Origin: JAERML01 sp035687895
GTDB lineage: Bacteria > Bacteroidota > Ignavibacteria > UBA10030 > UBA6906
Length of the DNA: 20,985 nt
Direction: 5' to 3'
Assembly: GCA_035687895.1 (NCBI GenBank)
Contig: DASRUE010000262.1
Coordinates: forward strand, 1-20,985
Part shown: positions 13,023 to 20,985 of the stretch, one piece after another
Layout of the letters: every line of letters starts with the position of its first letter
Numbering within the stretch: the stretch's first letter is position 1
Position numbers and translations under genes: made by a program
Notes under the pieces: generated by a model
Database searches by the model: none
What the model saw: the letters and a program-made list of their open reading frames with translations, nothing else
Told to the model about the DNA's origin: nothing

Positions 13023-14432
13023 ATGAAAGCAATGATGACGAGAGGGATTGTATTGCTAGTGACCGGACTGTTGCCGATTGCACTGCTTGCACAGGAACGA
13101 CTGACATTGGATCGCGCGGTGGGACTTGGCTTAGAACAAAACCACACATTGCACGGCGCGTTTCACGATCTGGAATCAGCGCAATGGGGAAAAAAGAACG
13201 CGATGACTTCGTTTCTTCCCAAAGTGGAGATAGCGTCGAGCATCACCCGCATCGATCCCGAAACTGAGCGCCGGGCGAACGCCTCGGTCGATTTTATCAA
13301 AGCGGCGGCCGGCAACCTTGGCATTCCACAGACGCTCCTTGCGGACATCCGGCCGTTCGCGTACCGGGACGAATACAACACCAGCCTGATCCTTGTTCAG
13401 CCGATCTACAATGGTGGTGCAGAGATCGTCGGTCTCCGAGCTGCAGACGCCCTGCAGGAGAGAAGTGAATACTCATATCAGGATTCTGAGCAGGATGTGG
13501 TGGCGCGTGTCAAGGCGGCGTACTTCACAGTCCTCAAGTCTCAGGCGCTTGTTTCCCTCGCACAAGAATCTGCAGAGAGGACACGCCGATGGCTGGAGAT
13601 GACCAAACGACGTGCTGAACTCGGCAGCCGGACCCAGACCGACGTCCTGAGATTTGAAGTGCAACTGGCAGAGGATGAAGGGAACATTGTGAACGCGGAA
13701 AACTACCTCGCCTCAGCACGACTCCAGTTGAATGAAGTGATGGGCGAGGACCTGAACAAAGCCTATGAGCTGGAAGAAATCATCAACACGGATTCGCTGC
13801 TTGCTGTAAGTGCAACGACGACACCGATCATGCAGTTTGCGTCGCTCCAATCCGGCTTGGTGACTGGAAAGGTGAATGAGAGTTTTCTGCAACACCATCC
13901 TTCGATGCGCTCGATGGAGGCCAACCTCCGTCTTGCAGGCATCAACATCGATAAGTCTTGGATCAATTTTCAGCCACGGGTGAACCTTGCCTTTCAATAT
14001 GGATGGGAGAGAAACAATACGTTTAGGCTCGACGGAATTAAGCCGTGGGCGGTCTCGCTTTCGGTCAGCTTCCCCATTTTCAACGGGTTCGGTGATTACA
14101 CGAATCTCCAGCGTGCGCATGCCGATTTTGACAAAACCCGCGAGCAAGTGGAAAGTTTCAGACGCGGACTGTTGATGCAAGCGACAAATGCCGAGTTGAC
14201 GCTCAAGGCTACCCGCAAAAGAATTGACATTGCAAAGATTGGTCTACAGCAGGCCACGGACGTGCTGAACTCTGTTGCCCGTCGCTACGATGCAGGGAAC
14301 GCATCGAATGTAGATGTGATCGATGTTCAGACCGCTTATACTTCGGCAAAAACGAATTTCGTCACAGCTGTGTATGACAACTACATTGCCGAAGTCCAGC
14401 TTGCCCGGGCAACAGGCAATGTCTCGCGGTAG
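13023..14432 (+). CDS. TolC-like outer-membrane efflux protein
   Basis: The 469-residue product from ATG 13023 has a signal peptide (hydrophobic core VLLVTGLLPIALL, cut after AQ) and the outer-membrane factor fold. LTLDRAVGLGLEQNHTL is the typical opening helix, and two homologous halves of long helices and strands follow, with RRAELGSRTQTDVLRFEVQL in the first and ARRYDAGNASNVDVIDVQTA in the second. The family forms a trimeric channel that works with a membrane fusion protein and an RND pump. An alternative ATG at 12993 overlaps the regulator stop but adds a polar stretch before the signal peptide. AGAGGAT lies directly before 13023. The gene follows tetR by 22 bases. Confidence 0.92.
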   Translation: MKAMMTRGIVLLVTGLLPIALLAQERLTLDRAVGLGLEQNHTLHGAFHDLESAQWGKKNAMTSFLPKVEIASSITRIDPETERRANASVDFIKAAAGNLGIPQTLLADIRPFAYRDEYNTSLILVQPIYNGGAEIVGLRAADALQERSEYSYQDSEQDVVARVKAAYFTVLKSQALVSLAQESAERTRRWLEMTKRRAELGSRTQTDVLRFEVQLAEDEGNIVNAENYLASARLQLNEVMGEDLNKAYELEEIINTDSLLAVSATTTPIMQFASLQSGLVTGKVNESFLQHHPSMRSMEANLRLAGINIDKSWINFQPRVNLAFQYGWERNNTFRLDGIKPWAVSLSVSFPIFNGFGDYTNLQRAHADFDKTREQVESFRRGLLMQATNAELTLKATRKRIDIAKIGLQQATDVLNSVARRYDAGNASNVDVIDVQTAYTSAKTNFVTAVYDNYIAEVQLARATGNVSR

Positions 14433-14491
14433 CTCCACAAAATGAAAACTACACGATTCTCATGAACAATCACACCAGTAAGGACTTATCC

Positions 14492-15589
14492 ATGAAGGCA
14501 CGAACGAAGGTTATCGCAGGAGTTGGGACAGTTGTTGCTCTCATTGCCCTCATTACTCTCCGAATGACGTCCAGTGGACATGCGGAAAAAACTGTAGCTG
14601 TGACGCCGGTTGCTGTCGAAGTCACTCCGGTAGCTTCATCAACACTGACAGAGAGTATTTCCGCAGTAGGCACAATCTCGGCGGTTCGAGATGTGGTGGT
14701 CAGCTCTGAGACAGTCGGGCGGGTGACCCGGGTTCTTGTAAAGGTGGGGGATTTCGTACGACAGGGCCAGACATTGGTCCGGGTGGATGATGAGCTGAAG
14801 TCCATTGCCGTTGATCAGGCAGAAGTACAGGTGCTTGCTGCCGAAACCAGTTTCAGGAAAGCCCTGAAGGACTTCGAACGCGCCGAAAGCCTGTTTTCCA
14901 CAAAGGACATTTCGGATGCAGAACTGGAGTCCTACCGTCTCGGCTATCGGTCGGCGGAAGCGCAACATAAGGGAGCCCTTGTCAATCTGAGAATTGCGCA
15001 GCGGGCACTCGACGATGCGAGGATCAAGTCGCCGATTTCCGGCTACGTTGCTTCAAAGAACATTGAGGTCGGCGAAATGCTCAGGATGGGGGATCGGGTT
15101 GCCAACGTTGTGGACATGAGCAGTGTGAAGGTGAAGCTCAGCATTCCTGAGGAGGAGATCTCCAAGGTGCGCGTGCATCAGGAAGCAGCCTTGCATGTTG
15201 ACTCTGCGCCGGACGACGTGTTCCAGGCGTTCGTCCACACCGTTGGTTCCAAGACCGAATCGCCAATGGGCCACACTTATCCGGTCGAGGTGGTAGTCGA
15301 GAACAAGGACATCAGCCTCTTGAAGGCAGGCATGTTCGCGCGTGTTGAGATCAAGGCAAGCGCCGTCGCGGATGCGATGACCATTTCGAAGGAATCGCTG
15401 CTCGACGAGGATACGGTACCGAAGGTCTTTGTTGCTGAGAGCAACATTGCACGCATCAGGCCGTTGAAGCTCGGCGTACGGTCCGGCGATCGCATCCAGG
15501 TGCTCGAAGGCCTCCGCGCAGGGGACCTGGTGATTTCGTTCGGCCAGAAACAATTGAAGGACGGATCGCTCGTCAAGTTCAAACAGTAA
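14492..15589 (+). CDS. RND efflux membrane fusion (periplasmic adaptor) protein
   Basis: The 365-residue product carries an N-terminal membrane anchor (VIAGVGTVVALIALITL). The beta-barrel and lipoyl halves follow: VEVTPVASSTLTESISAVG and VGRVTRVLVKVGDFVRQGQT on one side, ARIKSPISGYVASKNIEVG on the other, with an alpha-helical hairpin between (about residues 95-160). This is the HlyD/AcrA-type adaptor that joins the inner-membrane pump to the TolC-like channel. ATG 14492 is favoured because AAGGA stands seven bases before it; the upstream in-frame ATG at 14462 has no ribosome binding site. It lies 59 bases after the channel gene and 33 bases before the pump gene. Confidence 0.93.
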   Translation: MKARTKVIAGVGTVVALIALITLRMTSSGHAEKTVAVTPVAVEVTPVASSTLTESISAVGTISAVRDVVVSSETVGRVTRVLVKVGDFVRQGQTLVRVDDELKSIAVDQAEVQVLAAETSFRKALKDFERAESLFSTKDISDAELESYRLGYRSAEAQHKGALVNLRIAQRALDDARIKSPISGYVASKNIEVGEMLRMGDRVANVVDMSSVKVKLSIPEEEISKVRVHQEAALHVDSAPDDVFQAFVHTVGSKTESPMGHTYPVEVVVENKDISLLKAGMFARVEIKASAVADAMTISKESLLDEDTVPKVFVAESNIARIRPLKLGVRSGDRIQVLEGLRAGDLVISFGQKQLKDGSLVKFKQ

Positions 15590-15622
15590 ATCAGACTCTC
15601 TTAACAATACTCTGGACACACA

Positions 15623-18600
15623 ATGAAACTGACAGAAGTTGCGATCAAGCGCCCGGCGTTCCTGACCATGGTTTTCGTGGCGCTTGCAGTGTTGGGGATC
15701 TTCGGTTACTCGCGCATGGGTGTCGATCTCCTTCCCAAAATGGACTGGCCCATCGTCTCGATTTTGACAGTGTATCCCGGTGCAGGACCCAAGGAAGTTG
15801 AGTCCCTCGTGTCGAAGCCGATCGAGGAAGCCGTCAGTGCGGTCAGCAGTTTGGACAACGTCCGCTCGTACTCGTATGAAGGTGTCTCTGTGGTGCTGGC
15901 GCAGTTCGAATTCTCTGCCAGCGTGGACGAGGTTACGAATGAAGTGCAGCGAAAGGTGGAACAGATTCGTTCCCAGCTTCCGGACGATGCTGAAGTCCCC
16001 AAGATCTCGAAGTCGGACTTGAATGCGTTCCCGATTCTTCGGGTCTCACTCACCGGCCAGATGGATCCGCGGGAACTGTACCAGTTCACCAAAGACAAAG
16101 TGAAGACGGAACTCGAACAGGTGGAAGGTGTATCGGCGGTGACGATACTCGGCGGACAGGAGCGGGAGATCCGCGTCGAGGTTGATAACCAGAAGCTTCA
16201 GGCATATGGCATCTCCATCCTTCAGGTCTCGCAAGCACTGGGACGAGAAAACCTGGACTTTCCGACCGGCAAGATCGATGAGCAGGTCAACCAGTACATC
16301 GTCCGGCTGGCAGGAAAGTTCAAGAGTCTCGACCAGATTCGTAACATGGTGGTCGTCTCGTCTCCCTCTGGAGTGGTGTACCTTAAGGACATCGCCGAGG
16401 TGAAGGACACGTACAAAGAAAACCACACCATCAGCCGCCTGAACGGGGAATCCTCGATTGCACTTGCCATCCAGAAGCAGTCGGACGCCAATTCCGTCAA
16501 GACCAGCGATCGTCTTCAGACGGCAATGGCGAAAATGGAAAAAGACAATGGCGGGCGCATCAAGTTTACCGTCGCTCAGGACATCACAGACTTCACGCGG
16601 CATTCGTTGTCCGAGGTCCAACGTGATCTCTTCCTTGCCATCCTGATGGTCGCCGGTGTATTGTTCCTGTTCCTTCACAGCTTCCGGAACTCGTTGATCG
16701 TCTTGCTCTCCATTCCCACGTCGCTGATCACAACGTTTTTCTTCATGTACCTTTTTGGGTACACACTGAACCTGATGTCGCTGATGGCACTCGCACTGGT
16801 GATTGGTATCCTGGTGGACGACTCCATCGTGGTGCTGGAGAATATCCACCGCCATCTCGAGCGAGGGAAGAATCCAGTTACCGCGGCCATCGAGGGACGT
16901 TCGGAAATTGGCTTTGCGGCAGTGGCTATCACCCTTGTAGACGTGGTCGTGTTCCTCCCGATCTCCATGGTCGGCGGTTTGGTAGGGCGCATTTTCAGTG
17001 AGTTTGGTATCACCGTCGTCGTGTCGACACTCCTCTCGCTCTTTGTCTCGTTCACGCTCACGCCGATGCTTGCGGCCAAGTGGTCGCGGCTGGTGCATCA
17101 CGCACGTGAGTCATGGCTCGGACGGTTCATCTCTGCGATCGAGGCCTGGCAGGACCGGCTTGCCGAGCGTTACCACAACGGGCTTTCCTGGGCGCTCGAT
17201 CATCGCAAGACCATCTTGATGGGAAGCGGCGCGTTGCTTGTAGCAAGTCTTGCGCTGGTGCCACTTGGTTTGATCGGAAGTGAATTCATGACTGAGTCGG
17301 ACCGCGGTGAATTTGCGGTGAATATTGACATGCCGCTCGGGACTACCATCGAAAAGACGGACGAAGCGGTGCACAAAGTAGAAGCCATCATTGCTGCCAT
17401 GCCAGAGGTGGACAGGTATCTCTCGACGATCGGGAAACAGCAGAGCCAATGGAAGAACGCCGAGCAGTCAAACCTGGGTCAGGTACAGGTGAAGCTGGCG
17501 GGCAAGTCTGAACGCAAGAGGTCGACAAAAGACATGATGCTTGCAATTCAGGAGCAGGTTGCAGCCATCCCCGGTTTAAAAACCAGCTACGCCACAATGA
17601 GTATGTGGGGCTCCGCAAACATGGCACCGCTTCAGATCGAGATCATCGGCAGCGACCTTGCAGAGGTGACGAAGTTCGCCGACCGCGTCTCTGCGATCGT
17701 TGTCGGGACGAAAGGGACCGTGGATGTGGTCAGTTCGTGGGAGGAGGGGAAACCGGAGGTTCAGATCGCCGTTGACCGTGAGAAAACCGCAAAGATGGGG
17801 CTGACGCTTGTCGAGGTCGGTCTTGCGGTCCGGACCGCGCTGGAAGGAGATGTGGCGACAAAGTACCAGGAAGGAGATACAGAGTACGACACCCGCGTGG
17901 TGTTAAACAAGGCCAACCGCGTAAAGACGGAGGATGTCGGAAAGATCACGCTTCTTAACAGGTACGGACAAGTCGTGCAGTTAAGCCAAGTGGCGAATGT
18001 GTCATACGGAAAGGGCCCATCTGAGATCCAGCGGAAGGATCGCGAGCGCTTGGTAACTGTTGCGTCCAACCTCTCAGGTGAGATTGCCCTGGGCCAGGTG
18101 ACCGCGGCAGTGGAGCAGGCGGTAAAGGCGGAAGGGATTCCAAACGGCATCAAGATCTTTTTCGGCGGCGACGCGGAAAACATGCGTGACATGTTCAGCG
18201 ACATGAGCATTGCGTTGACGCTGGCGATCCTGTTCGTCTACATGATTATGGTCAGCCTTTTCGAATCCTACATCCATCCATTCACGATCATGTTCTCGCT
18301 TCCGGTTGCACTGGTGGGGGCGCTCGGCGCGTTGGCTCTTACGGGGATGACTCTCAGCATGTTCAGCATGATCGGGATTATCATGTTGATGGGTCTCGTG
18401 ACGAAGAACGCGATCCTGCTCGTGGATTTCACGAACACATTGCGCGGGAGGGGGATGGGGATGCGGGAAGCGCTCCTTGAAGCAGGCAAAACCCGCCTCC
18501 GCCCGATCATCATGACGACGGCGACAATGATTTTCGGCATGATGCCTCTCGCGCTCGCACTCGGTGCCGGCTCCGAGATGCGCCAGAGCATGGCTGTCGT

Positions 18601-18781
18601 GATCATCGGCGGGCTCACCAGCTCGACGCTTCTCACGCTGGTGCTTGTGCCGGTTGTGTATACGTACGTTGAGGGATTGAAAAAGAAAGTCCCGGCGTTG
18701 TTCAAGCAAGTTCTCTGGGCGGGGAAGCTTCCCTTCAAGCAGCGGCCCGTTGCGATTGTGGAGCGGCTCCAGGCAGAATGA
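15623..18781 (+). CDS. RND-family efflux permease (HAE1/AcrB type)
   Basis: The 1052-residue protein has the full length and layout of a hydrophobic/amphiphilic RND pump. TM1 begins AIKRPAFLTMVFVALAVLG, the first porter domain contains VYPGAGPKEVES and the docking region, and two sets of transmembrane helices follow. The proton-relay residues are present: Asp399 and Asp400 in VIGILVDDSIVVLENI (TM4) and Lys928 in LMGLVTKNAILLVDF (TM10). The protein would export hydrophobic or amphiphilic compounds from the inner membrane and periplasm, driven by protons; the substrate cannot be told. It is last in the tetR operon and a hairpin follows the stop. No truncation or frameshift was seen. Confidence 0.95.
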   Translation: MKLTEVAIKRPAFLTMVFVALAVLGIFGYSRMGVDLLPKMDWPIVSILTVYPGAGPKEVESLVSKPIEEAVSAVSSLDNVRSYSYEGVSVVLAQFEFSASVDEVTNEVQRKVEQIRSQLPDDAEVPKISKSDLNAFPILRVSLTGQMDPRELYQFTKDKVKTELEQVEGVSAVTILGGQEREIRVEVDNQKLQAYGISILQVSQALGRENLDFPTGKIDEQVNQYIVRLAGKFKSLDQIRNMVVVSSPSGVVYLKDIAEVKDTYKENHTISRLNGESSIALAIQKQSDANSVKTSDRLQTAMAKMEKDNGGRIKFTVAQDITDFTRHSLSEVQRDLFLAILMVAGVLFLFLHSFRNSLIVLLSIPTSLITTFFFMYLFGYTLNLMSLMALALVIGILVDDSIVVLENIHRHLERGKNPVTAAIEGRSEIGFAAVAITLVDVVVFLPISMVGGLVGRIFSEFGITVVVSTLLSLFVSFTLTPMLAAKWSRLVHHARESWLGRFISAIEAWQDRLAERYHNGLSWALDHRKTILMGSGALLVASLALVPLGLIGSEFMTESDRGEFAVNIDMPLGTTIEKTDEAVHKVEAIIAAMPEVDRYLSTIGKQQSQWKNAEQSNLGQVQVKLAGKSERKRSTKDMMLAIQEQVAAIPGLKTSYATMSMWGSANMAPLQIEIIGSDLAEVTKFADRVSAIVVGTKGTVDVVSSWEEGKPEVQIAVDREKTAKMGLTLVEVGLAVRTALEGDVATKYQEGDTEYDTRVVLNKANRVKTEDVGKITLLNRYGQVVQLSQVANVSYGKGPSEIQRKDRERLVTVASNLSGEIALGQVTAAVEQAVKAEGIPNGIKIFFGGDAENMRDMFSDMSIALTLAILFVYMIMVSLFESYIHPFTIMFSLPVALVGALGALALTGMTLSMFSMIGIIMLMGLVTKNAILLVDFTNTLRGRGMGMREALLEAGKTRLRPIIMTTATMIFGMMPLALALGAGSEMRQSMAVVIIGGLTSSTLLTLVLVPVVYTYVEGLKKKVPALFKQVLWAGKLPFKQRPVAIVERLQAE

Positions 18782-18801
18782 CATTTGCATGATCGACTCA
18801 G

Positions 18802-18853
18802 CCCTCGCGGGAAGGTGGGCTCGCTGGAAAACAGCGGGCGGGACCTGCGAGGG
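18802..18853 (+). terminator. Hairpin after the RND operon, probable terminator
   Basis: The outer arms CCCTCGC and GCGAGGG (18802-18853) enclose an inner hairpin GCTCGCTG/CAGCGGGC with a GAAAA loop. CGATCTATTTT follows. The hairpin starts 20 bases after the pump stop codon. The downstream T-run is short, so this could also be an interspersed palindromic repeat. The remaining bases to 19040 hold no convincing gene. Confidence 0.5.
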
Positions 18854-19040
18854 CGATCTATTTTCGTGCGACCCTTGACATTCACCACAAGGAAGCCTAG
18901 AATTGAAGCAACCAACTGCACGGCGCTGGTGATCAGGAACGGCACGGGATTCGTCGGGCATTTCGGCGATGGTTGTGCGTAGCGTATCCCGCGCAGGAAC
19001 AACACCCAGAATCCGATACCGGTTGATTCACCCCTCTTTG

Positions 19041-20985
19041 ATGCCAGCCAATTTCAAAAAAGACAGCGCACTCGAATTCCCGAGCTTCACGATTGTCACG
19101 GCCTCGGCGGGGTCAGGGAAAACGCGGGCACTTACCATGCGGCTCGTGCAATTTCTCCTGTCACAACGGATCGAGCAGAACGCCCTCCCCAATATTCTTG
19201 CCATTACCTTCACCAACAATGCCGCGCAGGAAATGCGCCAGCGCGTACTCACACTCCTCAAGCGGATCGCCCTCGGTGAACCGGAGGCACTTGAAGCTAT
19301 TGCGGCACTTGTGGATGCGAGCGAGGAAACTCTTCAATCGGTTGCACGCGTGTTGGTCGATCGAATCTTCGAGCAGTATGCTGACTTCCAGGTAATGACG
19401 ATCGACAGTTTTATGGCCACGGTATTCCGAGCTTCCGCCATCGAGCTGGGGTATTCGCCGAATGTGGAAGTTTTGCTGACGGGAGACACCCTGATTGACG
19501 AAGCGTTCGAAGTGATTTCTCGTGAACTCGGACAGGATCGGCATGCCCTCGACGTGCTGCAATCTTCCGTTGAGCTGCTTGATCAGACGAGGGGAGAACG
19601 TGTGTCGTTTCTGTGGGATCCTTACAGCCACATCGCCAGGGAAGTGAAAAACCTCTACCGACTCCTCGCCTCACGTTCGAGCACACCCCGCCTGATGGAT
19701 CTGAGTAATCAACTCGAAACTCTCAAGAGCGAGATTATTGCACACGCGCAAGTTTTCCTTGCGTTATTGGAGAGAAGCGGACTAAACGTCTACATGTTCT
19801 TGCGAAACGATCTCACTACCGCTGCGTCTGGGAGAGTGGATATGGCGGTCCAGAGGACGTTCAAGCAGAAGGCTGTTCTGAAGCCGAGGACACAAGACGA
19901 AGAAGCGTCGTTCGCCCGATGGGAAGGAGAGATTGCCGAGTCCCTTTCCCGGTGGAATGAATTGCTTCGTCAATACGTTCTTTGTTCCGCCCGGATGTAC
20001 TACCAGCCCTATCTGGCGGCGGTTGGAGTCATGACGAACACCCTGACGCGCCTAAAGCGACAAAACGGCCAGGTCTTTATAGAAGATGTGAACAAAATTC
20101 TTAATGAGCATCTCACCGCGGAGGACGTGCCAGACATTTACTTTCGCCTGGGCAATAGAATCTATCACTATCTGATCGATGAATTCCAGGATACCTCCCC
20201 AATTCAGTGGGCAAACCTCCAGCCATTGATTGGCAATGCCCTCGCCGAACCGTGGGGCTCGCTCTTCATCGTCGGGGATACCAAACAATCAATTTATAGT
20301 TTCCGTGGGGCCGACTGGCAGATCATGGCAAGGTTGATGAGCGAAAACGCTTTTCCTTCCGCACAACCTGTGAAGCATGAGCTCAGGACCAACTGGCGAA
20401 GCCGTCAACGTATTATCGGCTTCACCCGCGAGGTCTTTGAGGAGATGGTTCCCCGAACGGATTATGCAAGGGCTGCAGAGCTAAGCGGGTTAGCACATGT
20501 CGCTCAGGCTGTCCGACCTGGCTCCGAGGAGCAAGGCTATGTGGAAGTGGCGTTAATCGACCAGGAAGGTGCAGAAGATCCGGAGCGGGAACAATTGCTC
20601 GGGATAATCAACGACTGTATACAACGGGGCTATGCGTGGAATGATATTGCGATCCTTACGCCTAACAACGCGGACGTCATCCGGGTGAGTGGATGGTTGA
20701 ATGATGCAAGAATCGAGTTTCTGTCTTACAGTAGCCTCGATATTCGCACACGCCCGGTGACCGGTGAGATCCTCGCGCTTCTCCGGTTCCTTGATTCGCC
20801 AATCGACGATCTTTCCTTCTCATCATTTCTTGTGGGAGAGTTGTTCGCAGCCGCGGTAAAACGGCGAGGTGTCTCTACGGACCGGGAGGAACTGCGTCGT
20901 TTCATTTTTCGTGAGAAGAGGGACCGTGTGCCGCGCCCACCATTGTACAAATCATTTCAACAGCACTATGCCACCCTCTGGCAGG
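19041..20985 (+). CDS. UvrD/AddA-like superfamily 1 DNA helicase, N-terminal part (runs off the window)
   Basis: The frame from ATG 19041 stays open to the window end (648 codons). Helicase motifs are in order: the Walker A TASAGSGKTRALT (K27), motif Ia ILAITFTNNAAQEMRQR, MTIDSFMATVFR, the Walker B YHYLIDEFQDTSPIQW (D380, E381), motif III IVGDTKQSIYSFRGAD and motif IV LRTNWRS. The long insert between motifs Ic and II (about residues 150-370) and the ASAGSGKT form are typical of AddA/RecB-type exonuclease helicases that process double-strand ends. A C-terminal RecB-like nuclease, if present, lies outside the window. There is no addB-like gene upstream, so a partner could only be downstream. 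TTG 19038 is a less likely start. No clear ribosome binding site is seen. Confidence 0.85.
   Translation, partial: MPANFKKDSALEFPSFTIVTASAGSGKTRALTMRLVQFLLSQRIEQNALPNILAITFTNNAAQEMRQRVLTLLKRIALGEPEALEAIAALVDASEETLQSVARVLVDRIFEQYADFQVMTIDSFMATVFRASAIELGYSPNVEVLLTGDTLIDEAFEVISRELGQDRHALDVLQSSVELLDQTRGERVSFLWDPYSHIAREVKNLYRLLASRSSTPRLMDLSNQLETLKSEIIAHAQVFLALLERSGLNVYMFLRNDLTTAASGRVDMAVQRTFKQKAVLKPRTQDEEASFARWEGEIAESLSRWNELLRQYVLCSARMYYQPYLAAVGVMTNTLTRLKRQNGQVFIEDVNKILNEHLTAEDVPDIYFRLGNRIYHYLIDEFQDTSPIQWANLQPLIGNALAEPWGSLFIVGDTKQSIYSFRGADWQIMARLMSENAFPSAQPVKHELRTNWRSRQRIIGFTREVFEEMVPRTDYARAAELSGLAHVAQAVRPGSEEQGYVEVALIDQEGAEDPEREQLLGIINDCIQRGYAWNDIAILTPNNADVIRVSGWLNDARIEFLSYSSLDIRTRPVTGEILALLRFLDSPIDDLSFSSFLVGELFAAAVKRRGVSTDREELRRFIFREKRDRVPRPPLYKSFQQHYATLWQ

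Noticed and set aside
16046..17101. 351-codon minus-strand frame within the RND pump gene
   Set aside because: The composition (many His, Asp, Arg and Gln in runs) is typical of an antisense frame of a membrane-protein gene; no ribosome binding site or domain.
18074..19005. Minus-strand frames of 295 and 245 codons at the end of the pump gene
   Set aside because: They mostly overlap the well-supported RND gene on the other strand. The short part beyond it (18782-19005) has one hydrophobic stretch but no motif or start signal.
1..20985. tRNA, rRNA or other structured RNA genes
   Set aside because: No cloverleaf with a GTTCGA-type T arm, no rRNA-like stretch and no riboswitch pattern was recognised by eye; a covariance-model search was not possible.

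Overview
The window looks like a chromosomal segment of a Gram-negative bacterium with a mid-range GC content. Outer-membrane features are plain: a TolC-type efflux channel, an RND pump, a lipoprotein-like transglutaminase and a periplasmic DsrE-like protein. Interspersed palindromic repeats of the GTCATTGCGAGG type, together with the gene set, suggest the Bacteroidota/Chlorobiota side of the tree (for example Ignavibacteria). That placement is inference; no rRNA or other phylogenetic marker is present.

Left part (1 to about 7400), an accessory island. It opens with the right end of an IS3-family element and a gene fragment, then a GC-rich repeat and a broken type I restriction-modification locus. 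Only the HsdM C-terminal tail is left; it is followed by a DUF1016/YhcG PD-(D/E)XK nuclease gene, a 24-codon ORF resembling a second HsdM tail, and an intact hsdS. No hsdR and no complete hsdM are in view. Next come two contractile-injection-system-like genes (T4 gp19-type tube protein and an Afp7/gp53-like protein), a DUF2235 (Tle1-like) lipase gene with a frameshift, a DsrE-like periplasmic protein and an unrecognised 125-aa protein. The odd feature is that the 3' tail of hsdS recurs three more times downstream. Two of these copies start at or within a few bases of the stop codon of an unrelated gene. Three of the four tail copies carry a short palindrome, each at a different position and each preserving the reading frame (36, 48 and 21 nt).

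Middle part (7400 to 12200). A DEDDh exonuclease/GIY-YIG (UvrC-like) fusion nuclease and a DUF3857/transglutaminase lipoprotein-like gene are followed by gene debris: the C-terminus of a UPF0173 metallo-hydrolase abutting the N-terminus of an MFS transporter. Then come small minus-strand genes: a zinc-ribbon protein with a good terminator and a small membrane protein.

Right part (12200 to 20985). A TetR-family regulator with a near-consensus promoter and a perfect palindromic operator heads a four-gene operon: regulator, TolC-like outer-membrane factor, membrane fusion protein, HAE1-type RND permease. It closes with a hairpin. The window ends inside a UvrD/AddA-like helicase gene.

The most interesting material is the hsd-tail/palindrome pattern, the five-palindrome array inside the DUF1016 gene, and the short CIS-like module with its lipase.
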